Shown one piece after another: positions 1-9,019 of a DNA stretch of 64,000 nucleotides (positions within the stretch are counted from its first letter, which is position 1; every line of letters begins with the position of its first letter). The stretch is from contig JBAZXA010000002.1 of NCBI GenBank assembly GCA_041660045.1, positions 124,001 to 188,000 of the forward strand. The letters are read 5' to 3'. The notes beneath the pieces were generated by a model. The model saw nothing but the letters and a program-made list of their open reading frames with translations, ran no database searches and had not been told where the DNA came from. Source of the stretch: WM-3-3 sp041660045 (lineage in GTDB: Bacteria > Pseudomonadota > Gammaproteobacteria > Methylococcales > Methylomonadaceae). Both the position numbers and the translations under genes were made by a program.

Positions 1-595
1 TACCATTGAATCCAGATTCCTCAATAGCTATTTCTCCCCAACCCTTTCCAGCAATATCGCATATCCCCATGTTAAAACCTGCCATGGCAATATCTTGGCG
101 AATTTTAGTGGCATCGACATTTATGGAGTTAACAATGTAATCAAAATTGGATAAGTCTTTTTTTTCAAAAATGGCAGATAGTATTTTTCTTTTTTCAAAA
201 TTTTCTTCAGTTATTATAGTTTGGGAGCGTTCCATTTCTTGGTTATTTATGCCTAGATTATTTGATTCATCATAATGATAACTACCCAAAAAATGGTTGT
301 TGTGCCAAAACACGTCACCAGTGAACACATTAAAGACATTAATTTGCTTACCAAAAAAACCTTTTATTATCTTCTCGTCTGTACTGTCATATCTAGGTTC
401 ATGTGTCCATATTATTACCTTACTAAAAGGAAAAAATAATGTTGCAAGTCGGGCATTTTTTTGATTTCTACATATAATCAAGTTATTATCGAAAATACTT
501 CCTTGTACATAACCATGTCGAATAAGTTCACTAATAAGTTGTGAATTGTTAAAAGGGCAATAATTTGAGCGAAAGCAGAAAAATTTATATGTCAT
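1..595 (-). CDS. Partial glycosyltransferase, GT10 (fucosyltransferase)-like
   Basis: An open frame runs from an ATG at 595 down through the left edge with no stop (198 codons visible), so the C-terminal part is missing. The visible half contains WTHEPRYD, FNVFTGDV and, near the edge, CDIAGKGWGEIAIEES. These resemble the N-terminal half and the 'DIYGKGW' segment of family 10 fucosyltransferase-like enzymes, from memory of the family. The GT10 donor-site motif would lie beyond the edge. The gene is markedly AT-rich and no clear Shine-Dalgarno precedes the ATG. It is in the same orientation as the polysaccharide cluster, so a sugar-transfer role is likely; the GT10 assignment is tentative. Confidence 0.5.
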   Translation of the reverse strand, partial: MTYKFFCFRSNYCPFNNSQLISELIRHGYVQGSIFDNNLIICRNQKNARLATLFFPFSKVIIWTHEPRYDSTDEKIIKGFFGKQINVFNVFTGDVFWHNNHFLGSYHYDESNNLGINNQEMERSQTIITEENFEKRKILSAIFEKKDLSNFDYIVNSINVDATKIRQDIAMAGFNMGICDIAGKGWGEIAIEESGFNG

Positions 596-1173
596 AAAAA
601 TTTAATTTAATTCGAGTTAAAAACAATTCAATAAAAATTGAACCTGTTGTCCTGCTTTTTAAAAGTTACGAAAGAGCAACTAACTCTTGATATAGATTTG
701 AAAATACTAATTTTCTTTCTTGACTCTATTGTGGACTGAAGTTAAGGTTTTGATCAAGAAATATAGCTCTTAAGTTTTGTATTTATCAATATGACAAAAA
801 ATGATAATTAAATTTATTTAATATACTAGCTTGTTAGGTTCGCTGTAGGTGAATTGTATGTATGAATCCCGTTATATATTTGCTAAGCCCATATCAATAT
901 TTTTGTTAAACTATTTAGGATTATTTATATGGCAGGACGCGTTATAAATTTTAGTCTGTTAAGATTATCAGATATAAAATTTTATTTGTTTCTTTTGAAT
1001 TAAGATTTTTACTAAACAAATAGGTTGTGAATGGGATTGTAGCGGTTTAAGCGCATGGTAGGATTTTTTTATGTAGGTTATCTCGGCTAATATTTATACT
1101 GCCTTATAGGGACTAAAAAAGGTATTGCATTAGTTTTCTTTGTGTTGAGGGAGGTACTCGAAAAAATATATTA
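596..1173. other. AT-rich intergenic region in polysaccharide locus
   Basis: This stretch of about 580 bases lies between the start of the GT10-like gene and the end of the GT4 gene, both on the minus strand. It is very AT-rich, and I find no convincing coding frame on either strand (the longest attempt is about 25 codons from 858). No RfaH ops-type element (GGCGGTAG) is visible. It probably holds the promoter of the leftmost gene. Its length and composition suggest a junction where cassettes were joined or a gene decayed. Confidence 0.5.
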
Positions 1174-2172
1174 TTAATGCTGGGCTTTAGTCAAAATATC
1201 ATTAAATATTTCAATATGAGTTTCTAGTCGGTGTGTTTGATACCATAGCCAAGAAGCTTGTCCTATTTCTGCCGCTATCGAAGGAATGCAAACACTTTTA
1301 GGAACTCCAGTTAAGAAATGCTGGTTAGGTAAAAGACCATCTACACTGGTCGGTGGGTAGCTTTTAGAGATTAATATCGGGCAAACCCCATGAGCGCAAA
1401 ATGCGGCTAGTACTCCACTCTTGGCAATATATTCAAGTGGGTAAGCCATTAGCCCGAACATAGTGTTACTTAACAATTGACTGATATTTGCTTCTGGTAG
1501 CCTTCCGTGTATGGCCACGCTATTTTCGGTTAATTTTTCGGATAAATTTTTATCAATAATTTTTGGGCCGATATCGTGAATTTCTAAATGTTGTAGTTTT
1601 GCCCAAGTAAATAAGGCATCCCCAGCTGCGATATAGGTTTTGTAACGTAGTTCCGAACCACCAAAAATAACTACTTTTGGAGCTCTATATTGATGATAAG
1701 TTGTTAATTCCCCTACGTTGGAAATGACAGGTAATACAGCATAAGGTTTATTTTTTGCAAATTGCTTCAACCATACTGCAGAGGTTTCCCGGTTAGTAAG
1801 CCAGAAATCTGAGAGTTCAGCTAAACGTTTAGCAATATGTCGTTGGCTTGGCGATAACCAAAATGCAGAAGACCAAGGGGGGGCAAAAGCATACAGTTCG
1901 TGGAAAAAAACACCAAAATGTTTAATTTGTTTACGATGTTTTAATATTTGGTTTAATAGCCAAAAAGGGGCGCCACGTTTGGCATAACCATAACCTGAAT
2001 ATTGGAGATAGACGCACTCGGTTATTAATATTTGTTCAAGAATCGTATCCTTTGATTCTTTTTCCCATTCCAGTTTTGTAACTTTGTGTTTTGTTGATAA
2101 ATTATTGCTAAGATTATCTACAAAATCGCAGACACCTCCTGGGCCAGGTGGAATAATGATTGTTATATCCAT
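1174..2172 (-). CDS. Glycosyltransferase (GT4/GT-B type)
   Basis: The 332-residue protein begins MDITIIIPPGPGGV, a first strand and glycine loop as in GT-B enzymes. Its C-terminal half has a Rossmann-like start (VVIFGGSELRYKTY) and a late YIAKSGVLAAF segment followed by GVCPILIS, resembling the donor-sugar site of retaining GT4 enzymes. It probably adds one sugar to the lipid-linked repeat unit on the cytoplasmic face of the membrane. The donor cannot be read from the sequence. It is followed downstream by a long AT-rich gap and preceded by two acyltransferase genes on the same strand. Confidence 0.7.
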   Translation of the reverse strand: MDITIIIPPGPGGVCDFVDNLSNNLSTKHKVTKLEWEKESKDTILEQILITECVYLQYSGYGYAKRGAPFWLLNQILKHRKQIKHFGVFFHELYAFAPPWSSAFWLSPSQRHIAKRLAELSDFWLTNRETSAVWLKQFAKNKPYAVLPVISNVGELTTYHQYRAPKVVIFGGSELRYKTYIAAGDALFTWAKLQHLEIHDIGPKIIDKNLSEKLTENSVAIHGRLPEANISQLLSNTMFGLMAYPLEYIAKSGVLAAFCAHGVCPILISKSYPPTSVDGLLPNQHFLTGVPKSVCIPSIAAEIGQASWLWYQTHRLETHIEIFNDILTKAQH

Positions 2173-2227
2173 AGGTAAATTGCTACAAAATAGGGTAAAG
2201 GTCTTTAAAGATAAAGATAGATATAAA

Positions 2228-2818
2228 TTAAATTCTTTGGCCTACTTTTTTTGCGGGGACCCCTGCCCATATTTCATTATCAGGTACTGACTTTGTAACC
2301 ACTGCACCGGCGGCTATTACGGCGCCTTCGCCAATGGTGACGCCTTTTAACACAATAGCGTTTGCTCCTAACCACGCGTTATTTTTAATTTCAATTTCCA
2401 TTTGTATTCCGTCACCGTTTGCGAGGGCACCAGTGCCTGAAATATTATGATCATGGTCAATAAATTTACAACCCGATGCAATTAAACAATGATCGCCTAT
2501 TGAAATTGCAGCTCGGATATTAAATTCACAGTTGTTGCCAATATAACAATGGTTGCCCATTTTTATGGATGACCCTGCTTGATAAATTCCATCATAATGA
2601 AAGTAAATCCCATGCTCTAATTTACAATCATGCCCAATTGTAACTTGATGGGGCCATGTTACCCATATTTTTGGTATAGATGTTTTATTGCCAATCTTCA
2701 TGCCAAGTATTCGCCAAAAATTAGTCCTTAGAAAACCAAAGAAATTGAATAAACCATATCTTATTCTAAAGATTAGCCGCGGCTTTAAAGATTGAGGTTT
2801 AGAAAAAATGTCTGACAT
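2228..2818 (-). CDS. Hexapeptide-repeat O-acyltransferase (WcaF/LbetaH type)
   Basis: The protein has the left-handed beta-helix hexapeptide pattern of O-acetyltransferases: repeated IGNNCEFNI / IGDHCLIASG-type turns, then AWLGANAIVLKGVTIGEGAVIAAGAVV and the closing AGVPAKKVG. It likely acetylates a sugar of the polysaccharide. I chose the ATG at 2818 (MSDIFSKPQ, 196 residues); a longer frame would use a TTG at 2836. With this start it overlaps the end of the upstream acyltransferase gene by 20 bases, which suggests translational coupling. Confidence 0.8.
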   Translation of the reverse strand: MSDIFSKPQSLKPRLIFRIRYGLFNFFGFLRTNFWRILGMKIGNKTSIPKIWVTWPHQVTIGHDCKLEHGIYFHYDGIYQAGSSIKMGNHCYIGNNCEFNIRAAISIGDHCLIASGCKFIDHDHNISGTGALANGDGIQMEIEIKNNAWLGANAIVLKGVTIGEGAVIAAGAVVTKSVPDNEIWAGVPAKKVGQRI

Positions 2819-3338
2819 ACTCACTACTATAGTCAAAATTTGGGTTACGTTGCTTAATTACGCGGGCTGGAATTCCAGCAACTATACTATAGGCAGGGAC
2901 ATTTTTAGTTACGCAAGCACAAGCTGCTACTACAGCGCCTTTGCCTACCCTGACGCCAGGCAATATTGTTGCTCGTGAGCCTATAAATACAAAATCTTCA
3001 ATGACTACCTTTGCTTCCCGGCCGATACATTGTGGGTGTTGTACATCATGGTCAGCGCTAATGATATGGACTTCGGGTGAAATGCTTACGTTTTTGCCAA
3101 TTTCGATGCCACCGCGGTTGTCTAGTCGGCATCGTTGGTTAATGGTGGAGTTTTCACCGATAATCAGATTGCCTCGGGTATCTAACCAAGTGCCAGACAA
3201 GAGATGAGCCGATTTGGCCATTGTTATTTTCATGGCGTGTCGGTAAAAAAAGTGGCGAAATCGGGCGCTAGGAAAAACCGCAATTATATAGTTACAGGTA
3301 TACAATAAAAAATCAAAACGGTAAGCTTTTAAATTCAC
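2799..3338 (-). CDS. Hexapeptide-repeat acyltransferase
   Basis: This 179-residue protein is a second member of the LbetaH acyltransferase group. It has an N-terminal hydrophobic helix-like stretch (LLYTCNYIIAVFPS), hexapeptide turns (IIGENSTINQRCRLDNRGG, IGKNVSISPEVHI) and the active-site-like SADHDVQHP, and it closes with AGIPARVI. Proteins of this layout occur widely in capsule and exopolysaccharide loci. The start is a GTG at 3338, kept because the N-terminal segment NLKAYRFDFLLY matches the usual full length of the family as I remember it. The two acyltransferases suggest a polymer decorated with acetyl-type groups at two positions. Confidence 0.78.
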   Translation of the reverse strand: MNLKAYRFDFLLYTCNYIIAVFPSARFRHFFYRHAMKITMAKSAHLLSGTWLDTRGNLIIGENSTINQRCRLDNRGGIEIGKNVSISPEVHIISADHDVQHPQCIGREAKVVIEDFVFIGSRATILPGVRVGKGAVVAACACVTKNVPAYSIVAGIPARVIKQRNPNFDYSSEYVRHFF

Positions 3339-3583
3339 TATAGTTCCAGTTAATTAATAGACGTTAAAACAAGAAAATATCTGCATAAAGGTAAAACTTC
3401 CAATTTATCTGTTGTTGCTAAAACTTCCTGGTCATTCATAGTTGTTTTACCTGGACGTTAATTAATTATTTGGTTGAATAATCTAATTTATTCAATCCTT
3501 CATATTTCGTGCATGTTAGATAGTTTAAATTTCTTTAAGTTGTATAAGGCTATTTTGTAAAATTATTAGCATATTATTCCAAG

Positions 3584-4561
3584 TCAAGAATAGGCTCTAT
3601 AGAATCGAATTAACCAGGCGAGGCCTAAGCTAACAAACAGTTCTTTGCAGTGATACCTTATTGATCTCTTGGGTTGGTTATAGAGTTCTTTACTCATTTG
3701 AAGTAATTGAGCATGATTATTACCCTTAAACTTCAAAACGTCTTCTAAGGCTCGATGTCGGATATACATGGCTGACTGTTGTAAAAATATATCGGTTAGC
3801 TCTGCGGCATTTGGTAGTCCAGAAGATATAGATGGAAATTTTTTGGCAATGTGTCGACATTCTTCAGCTGAAGATACGAGTTTTTCTCCGATTTCATTAA
3901 TATAAGCTGAGGCTAGGTTATGACGTCTATACTTAATCAATGGTTCTGAAATGGATTTTGCATGGTTGGCAACTCTAGCTATGCGCAAAAAATATTCCCT
4001 GTCGCAATGGCGGGAAAGATTTATGTCGGGTGGTTCAACTTCTTTTGCTCTTAGAGCAGAAAAAATTGTTGCTGAAGGCAGTGAGATATTCGATGTAACT
4101 AGAAACTCAAAAAATTCTGATCCTTTAAGTTTTTGGTTCGTTTGTATAGGTCCTATAGCACCAGTTGGATTTAGGTTTTGGTCATATATAGCCCAATTTG
4201 AACAGATCATTTCAATAGAGGGGTCTTCAATAATTTCCTGAATTAAGCTTTCTAGATAGTTATTTTCCCAAACATCATCACCATGTAAAGTTGCAATGTA
4301 ATCTCCCTTAGCTTGGGAAATCATGTAGCCCCAATTACAGGGTTGTCCACAATTTTTGGGTTGCTTAAAATACTTAATTTTAGGATTATCTAAAAATGGC
4401 TGGATGACTGCTTCGGTATTATCTGTGGAGCCATCATCACAAATCAGGACTTCCCAATTTGTATAGCTTTGATTTATGATGCTTTGTAAGGCTTCTGGTA
4501 AAAAGTTGGCATAATTATAGGTGAGAACGCCAATAAATATTTTAGGCATATATTCCGTCAT
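3584..4561 (-). CDS. Glycosyltransferase family 2
   Basis: The 325-residue protein has a GT-A fold N-terminus: VLTYNYANFLPEALQSI, then WEVLICDDGSTDNTE, and the metal-binding region LHGDDVWENN near residue 95. These are classic GT2 features for an inverting transferase using a nucleotide sugar. Lower conservation after residue 220 and no membrane segments suggest a soluble or peripheral enzyme at the inner membrane. The start at 4561 has a GGAA about 8 bases upstream; ATG at 4549 (MPKIFIG) is an alternative. Confidence 0.82.
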   Translation of the reverse strand: MTEYMPKIFIGVLTYNYANFLPEALQSIINQSYTNWEVLICDDGSTDNTEAVIQPFLDNPKIKYFKQPKNCGQPCNWGYMISQAKGDYIATLHGDDVWENNYLESLIQEIIEDPSIEMICSNWAIYDQNLNPTGAIGPIQTNQKLKGSEFFEFLVTSNISLPSATIFSALRAKEVEPPDINLSRHCDREYFLRIARVANHAKSISEPLIKYRRHNLASAYINEIGEKLVSSAEECRHIAKKFPSISSGLPNAAELTDIFLQQSAMYIRHRALEDVLKFKGNNHAQLLQMSKELYNQPKRSIRYHCKELFVSLGLAWLIRFYRAYS

Positions 4562-4628
4562 GGCAGTTTCCAGCAGTAGAGGATTGATATAATTTGAGTA
4601 AGGAAGCCATATTTCGAAGAATTTTATC

Positions 4629-5993
4629 TTATTTTGAGTCGTTAGGTGCTTTTAATGAGTGCGTACGAGCTATAAAAATTAGATTGGTAAAGAATACGCT
4701 GTTCCAGAACAGTGCTGAGAAAATACTGGAAAAAATTGAGAAAAGCAACGCGCCATGCAAAGTAGAGAAATTAATATTGGCTAATATAAGAGCTTGAACT
4801 GATATTTGTAAGCCTATATTTATTAATGGTTTTGGGATAAAACCTTTAGCGAAACATAAGTTTACAGCGCCACCGCTAACCATGGTTATGCAACTTCCTA
4901 AAGCAAGCAAAAAAACTTCCGAAGTTAGTTCTGAATACTGTTTACCCAGTATCCAAAGCACTTGGCTAGGGAAAAACCATACGCAAGCTACGATGGCACA
5001 GGCTAAAACGATAAGTATACTTTCGGCTTGTAAAAAACGCCCCAAAAGTAATTTAGGGTTATCATTTAGTTTAGCAAATCTTGGAACTATAAGTGTTCCA
5101 AAAACACTGCTAATAAGGCTTAAGATCATCGCTAGTCGTCCTAAAGCACCAATTTGCGCAACGGATTCTGAAGAGCCAAAAATAGACATTAGCCATATTG
5201 TAATTTGCCCCGATACACAATAATAGATTGCCCCTGGTAAAATTCTTTTTACCTTGCTAACTATTTCTGTTTGGACTATTAGATCAATAGGCTGGTTGCG
5301 GTCAGCATAGCGATTACAGGCTTTGCGCAATTGCCAGTTACTCCAAAGTTGGCCAAAACTGGCACAAGTTAATGCAATAGCTGCAAAAGGGTAAACAAAC
5401 AAAGTCATGCCAATTAAGCATAAACGGCCTATATTACTAACAACCTGAATTTTTTGTAACCGAGAAATATCTTGGTGCAATTTTAAGGGTATTTCTAATA
5501 AGGTTCCGGAAAGGCTACTGAAAAAGGTTGGGATTAACGATAAGGTAACTAGGCCTGAAGTTAGCCAGCTAGCATCATGTTTACGTAGTAAATAAAGCAA
5601 AATGGGAATGGCCAATAACAAGCTAAACAATGCAAATCTTTTTCTAAGCCGCATGCCGGTGGAAAATACAGCGCCGAGTTTGGTTTTATCTTGCCAAACT
5701 TTACCGCCTTGAGACATTACCCCCGTGGCAACACCGCTATCAGCCAGTAAACACATAGTGCCTAACATAGTATTGGCAAGTGTGTAGAGAGCGTATTCAT
5801 GGGCAGGCAGTAGGCGCAAGATAAGTATGCCACTGAGAAAACCAGTAGCTTGTACGATTATTTGTGCAGATCCAGTCAAAAAAAGCAGTTTTACCCATTT
5901 AAGTAGTGGGTTTGTTGGTGTTGGATTGAGCCTCTTTTCTTTAACTTTAATGGCAACAGCTTGAGGCTTTTTCTTGCGCTTTTTTTTTCTCAT
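4629..5993 (-). CDS. Polysaccharide flippase, Wzx-like (MOP superfamily)
   Basis: The protein has 454 residues with about 12 hydrophobic segments. The first begins around residue 35 (LLFLTGSAQIIVQATGF), and the early motif FLSGILILRLLPAHEYALYTL is typical of the polysaccharide transporter branch of the MOP exporters. It would flip the completed undecaprenyl-linked repeat unit to the periplasm. The first ~25 residues are extremely lysine/arginine-rich (MRKKKRKKKP...), consistent with a cytoplasmic N-terminus. It sits between GT2 and the Wzy-like gene, as expected for a Wzx/Wzy system. Confidence 0.78.
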   Translation of the reverse strand: MRKKKRKKKPQAVAIKVKEKRLNPTPTNPLLKWVKLLFLTGSAQIIVQATGFLSGILILRLLPAHEYALYTLANTMLGTMCLLADSGVATGVMSQGGKVWQDKTKLGAVFSTGMRLRKRFALFSLLLAIPILLYLLRKHDASWLTSGLVTLSLIPTFFSSLSGTLLEIPLKLHQDISRLQKIQVVSNIGRLCLIGMTLFVYPFAAIALTCASFGQLWSNWQLRKACNRYADRNQPIDLIVQTEIVSKVKRILPGAIYYCVSGQITIWLMSIFGSSESVAQIGALGRLAMILSLISSVFGTLIVPRFAKLNDNPKLLLGRFLQAESILIVLACAIVACVWFFPSQVLWILGKQYSELTSEVFLLALGSCITMVSGGAVNLCFAKGFIPKPLINIGLQISVQALILANINFSTLHGALLFSIFSSIFSALFWNSVFFTNLIFIARTHSLKAPNDSK

Positions 5994-6064
5994 TGCTTAA
6001 GGCTGGTTAAAAATCTGCTAGGTAATTGAAATTTTTTCGATGCAAAAAAGTTTTGCATTATCTT

Positions 6065-7459
6065 TTAGGTTATATGCCAAGTAGTTTTGTAATGGGGTGC
6101 GGAGTCTTTGACTGAGTTAATAATTTTCGGAAAGTTTGGTACGATTAATGTTTTTATACTTGAGGTGGTTGTACTGTGCTGTTTTTGCGCAGCTGCTGCC
6201 ATTATTAAGCCGACGAATAACCAGTTATAACCCATAATTGTACCGTTTTGACTGATTTGACCAGCAAGTGTATGAAAACCGATAAAGCCTAGCAGCATTA
6301 TTGGTAGTAGATTATTATTTTTCATAGCACTTTGTAGGCTAAGTAAGCCTAAGTGAAAGGTAAAAACAATCCGATAGAGTATATAAGCTAGTCCAAAGCC
6401 CGGACCCGATTCTAGGATAATTCTTGACCATTCATCTTCAGCTAAGGCAATTTGAGCTGTACCTAAAGATAGTTGGGAGCCGCCACCTGTGCCAAAACCT
6501 ACGCCATACCCTAACATAGGTGAACTTGTTAAGTGATGTAAAAAAATTATTAATGGGGCAAAGGCTCTACGAATAGGGCTGCCTTCTGCTCCTTCAGCAT
6601 TTTCGAAGCGCTGCCCTAAAGCCTCAAAGGAATCTTTGAAAGGGCCTAAAAACAATACGATTCCAATTAAGATTAAAAAAATTAGCAGTATGGAGCCAGT
6701 AAACTTCATTTTTGTACTATTAGTAAATAATAAGCCAAAAAAGGTGGCTACTATTATAAGCCCTGTCATAAAAAATGCGGTGCGGCTACCGGACAATAGC
6801 AAGTGGGTCATGGCTGTACAAGTTACAATAATTAAAGGGATTAGTGGCATTAATGTGTATTGTTTTCGATAAAGCCAGATATAGGCCAGCATGGCCATTA
6901 AGCTGGAAGCAAAAAATGTTTGCCCCGTTGTAAAAGTAAACGTACCCGTGGTTCTGACAATAAGCCCTGAAACCACAAATGCATCGATACCACTAAAGCC
7001 TGTGTTTATAAAGCTGTCGCGCGGTGAGATAAATTGAATATAAACCAATATGGCTAAGGGTGCGGCAATGTATAAGGTTTGCTTAAAAAGCTTATTTATG
7101 TCTTCTTGATAAAAAGTTTCTTTAATCACAAAGGCTAAAGGTAGATAATAAAAATAGACACGCCAACCATATATAAGTGTCAGTGGGTGTAATTTAATGG
7201 TTACAATTTGTATAAAAATAAGCGGGATATAAGCCAGAGCAATCATGATCCCTGCAGTTAAAAACTTATCCCTAGGAAAAAAGTTATTCCGCCAAGCAAT
7301 AAAATAAATGGCTAAGACGACAGGGTCACGCAGAAAAAAGATAATCTGATTTAATTGTGGTAAAAACCATTTGCGCACCGCACCTTCAAAAATAAGCATC
7401 CAGTAGAATAAAAAAACATATTTTACAATTTGTTGCCGGGCTTTTTCTGTATTGTTCAT
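6065..7459 (-). CDS. Polysaccharide polymerase / O-antigen ligase-like membrane protein (Wzy-like)
   Basis: The 464-residue protein is hydrophobic throughout with about 10-12 predicted membrane segments. A larger hydrophilic loop in the second half (LGQRFENAEGAEGSPIRRAF) is followed by YGVGFGTGGGSQL and AEDEWSRIILESGPG. That loop arrangement and the late E-x-G-P-G-type segment are common in Wzy/WaaL family proteins. In this locus it most probably polymerises repeat units in the periplasm. Wzy and ligase cannot be separated from sequence alone, but the neighbouring flippase favours Wzy. Confidence 0.72.
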   Translation of the reverse strand: MNNTEKARQQIVKYVFLFYWMLIFEGAVRKWFLPQLNQIIFFLRDPVVLAIYFIAWRNNFFPRDKFLTAGIMIALAYIPLIFIQIVTIKLHPLTLIYGWRVYFYYLPLAFVIKETFYQEDINKLFKQTLYIAAPLAILVYIQFISPRDSFINTGFSGIDAFVVSGLIVRTTGTFTFTTGQTFFASSLMAMLAYIWLYRKQYTLMPLIPLIIVTCTAMTHLLLSGSRTAFFMTGLIIVATFFGLLFTNSTKMKFTGSILLIFLILIGIVLFLGPFKDSFEALGQRFENAEGAEGSPIRRAFAPLIIFLHHLTSSPMLGYGVGFGTGGGSQLSLGTAQIALAEDEWSRIILESGPGFGLAYILYRIVFTFHLGLLSLQSAMKNNNLLPIMLLGFIGFHTLAGQISQNGTIMGYNWLFVGLIMAAAAQKQHSTTTSSIKTLIVPNFPKIINSVKDSAPHYKTTWHIT

Positions 7460-7799
7460 GATTAAGGCGAGTTTTTAGATGATTGTGGCGATACCCAAGT
7501 TTCCATTTATCTATTACCTATGGGTTGGAAAAATATTTTCAATGGTTAGATTGCCTCACTAAGATCATAAGCATTTTGAAAAAGCTGAAACTTTTCTGGT
7601 TACTTGTTATAGAAATATTTTTATTCAAAAATGCTTCAATTGCCGTTGAGTTTTTTAGTTTTTAAATTATTTTGACTATTTTATTATTCTCTTGGTTTAC
7701 AAATCTATAGGGCTTATTTTCAAACCTTATCCTCAGATATTTTTTGGTATCGAACAAAATCATAAAAATGTAATTCTCAGTAAAATTCTTTTCTTAACG
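7460..7799. other. AT-rich intergenic region
   Basis: This gap of 340 bases lies between the start of the Wzy-like gene and the end of the GT4 gene. A 60-codon plus-strand frame (7483-7665) is present, but it is hydrophobic, opposite to the operon and lacks a ribosome binding site, so I do not call it. The gap probably carries a promoter for the flippase/polymerase half of the cluster, but no sigma-70 box stands out. Confidence 0.4.
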
Positions 7800-9014
7800 T
7801 CAAGTATTAAGCTGCAATACTAATTGATCCTGGTAACTTTTCCAGGAAAAAAAACTGGCTTTTGCAAGGGCTGCTATTTTTAGTTGGTTTAGTAAATCTC
7901 GGTCATTAGCCAGTAATTCAAGTTTTTCTGCAATGGCTTGGTGTGATCGGATAGGGACAATGAAACCATCTTGACCGTCCGTAATAATATCAGGGCCTGC
8001 TGTATGAGATGTTGTGATTACAGGTATTCCGCGTGCCATTGCTTCTAATATTACTAAGCCAAAACCTTCAAACAGTGAAGGGAAAACAAATACATCATGG
8101 TTATCCATTTCTTCGAGGATTTTGTGATGAGGTAAGCTTGGAATATACCGATATTCCTGTAGGGCATTGTCAAGTGGAATACATTTACCTATACGACTGC
8201 CAATTATTGTCAGCTCTATTTTATCCTTTAAAATTTTAGCGGCTTCCAATAAATAAGAGAGGCCTTTTCTTTGGCTAAGCCCACCAACAAACAGTACTTT
8301 AAGTTTTTTATGGTGGTTTAAATTAGGTTGTGTAACAGGTGGTGGACTACCATAAGGAATAACAATGATTTCTTTATCCCCCACTTCTGACAGCTTAAGA
8401 GTCTCTGCGGTAAATTGGCTGGCGACAATAATTTTGTCAGCCAAGGCCAGTTCTTGGTCTTTACGCGCTAGCTTTTCTTGGCTATCGCGCATTGATAGAA
8501 GTGTATCAGCCCATGCTGGATTGAGTTCTGCCTCTTCCCTCATGATGATCTGGGCGGCGCGCCAATAGCCGATAGGCAGTTCGTACAGAGTTTGTATATT
8601 TAGTCGCTTGGCGGCTTGAAAGCTGGCTAAAGAACAGTCTTCATAAGCATAGAGCCGCTTTATGCTGGGGTGTTGGTGTAACTGCTTAGCGACAAAGTTG
8701 TCAAATTCCCGATAAACACCATCAACTGAAAAAATCCCGGTTTCATGCTCTGTTAATGTATTTAGTTTTAGTTTGCCGGCTAATAATCGGCAGGCTTCTA
8801 TCAAAGGGTGAGTAAAAATAAGCTGCGCCGGAATATTGCTATAATCCCGGCGTTTAAGCGTAGTCCCTAATTCCTGCGGCATAAGTTTAGCCAGTGCGGA
8901 TTGGCTATTCCAAGCAACAGTGGTGTAAAACCCGATTAACTGATTTGCTTTATGGAATGCTTCTACAGCATTCCTTAAGTTTTGATTGCCGGTAGGATGG
9001 CTTACTATCATCAT
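7800..9014 (-). CDS. Glycosyltransferase family 4
   Basis: This is a GT-B enzyme of about 404 residues. The C-terminal domain starts with KLKVLFVGGLSQRKGLSYLLEAA, followed by the family signature FPSLFEGFGLVILEAMARG and IPVITT, where the E-x7-E-type motif binds the nucleotide sugar. It resembles mannosyl/glucosyl GT4 enzymes; the exact sugar is unknown. I chose ATG 9014 (MMIVSHPTGN) just after the stop of the upstream beta-helix gene (TGA at 9022-9020). A TTG at 9023 would instead give a short overlap. The junction is tight, so the two genes are very likely co-transcribed. Confidence 0.85.
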   Translation of the reverse strand: MMIVSHPTGNQNLRNAVEAFHKANQLIGFYTTVAWNSQSALAKLMPQELGTTLKRRDYSNIPAQLIFTHPLIEACRLLAGKLKLNTLTEHETGIFSVDGVYREFDNFVAKQLHQHPSIKRLYAYEDCSLASFQAAKRLNIQTLYELPIGYWRAAQIIMREEAELNPAWADTLLSMRDSQEKLARKDQELALADKIIVASQFTAETLKLSEVGDKEIIVIPYGSPPPVTQPNLNHHKKLKVLFVGGLSQRKGLSYLLEAAKILKDKIELTIIGSRIGKCIPLDNALQEYRYIPSLPHHKILEEMDNHDVFVFPSLFEGFGLVILEAMARGIPVITTSHTAGPDIITDGQDGFIVPIRSHQAIAEKLELLANDRDLLNQLKIAALAKASFFSWKSYQDQLVLQLNT

Positions 9015-9019
9015 TAAGA

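Noticed and set aside
4594..4797. 67-codon frame opposite the flippase gene
   Set aside because: Lies antisense to the 3' end of a clear membrane-protein gene and has no independent support.
7483..7665. 60-codon plus-strand frame in the gap after the polymerase gene
   Set aside because: Hydrophobic random-looking sequence, opposite to the operon, with no ribosome binding site.
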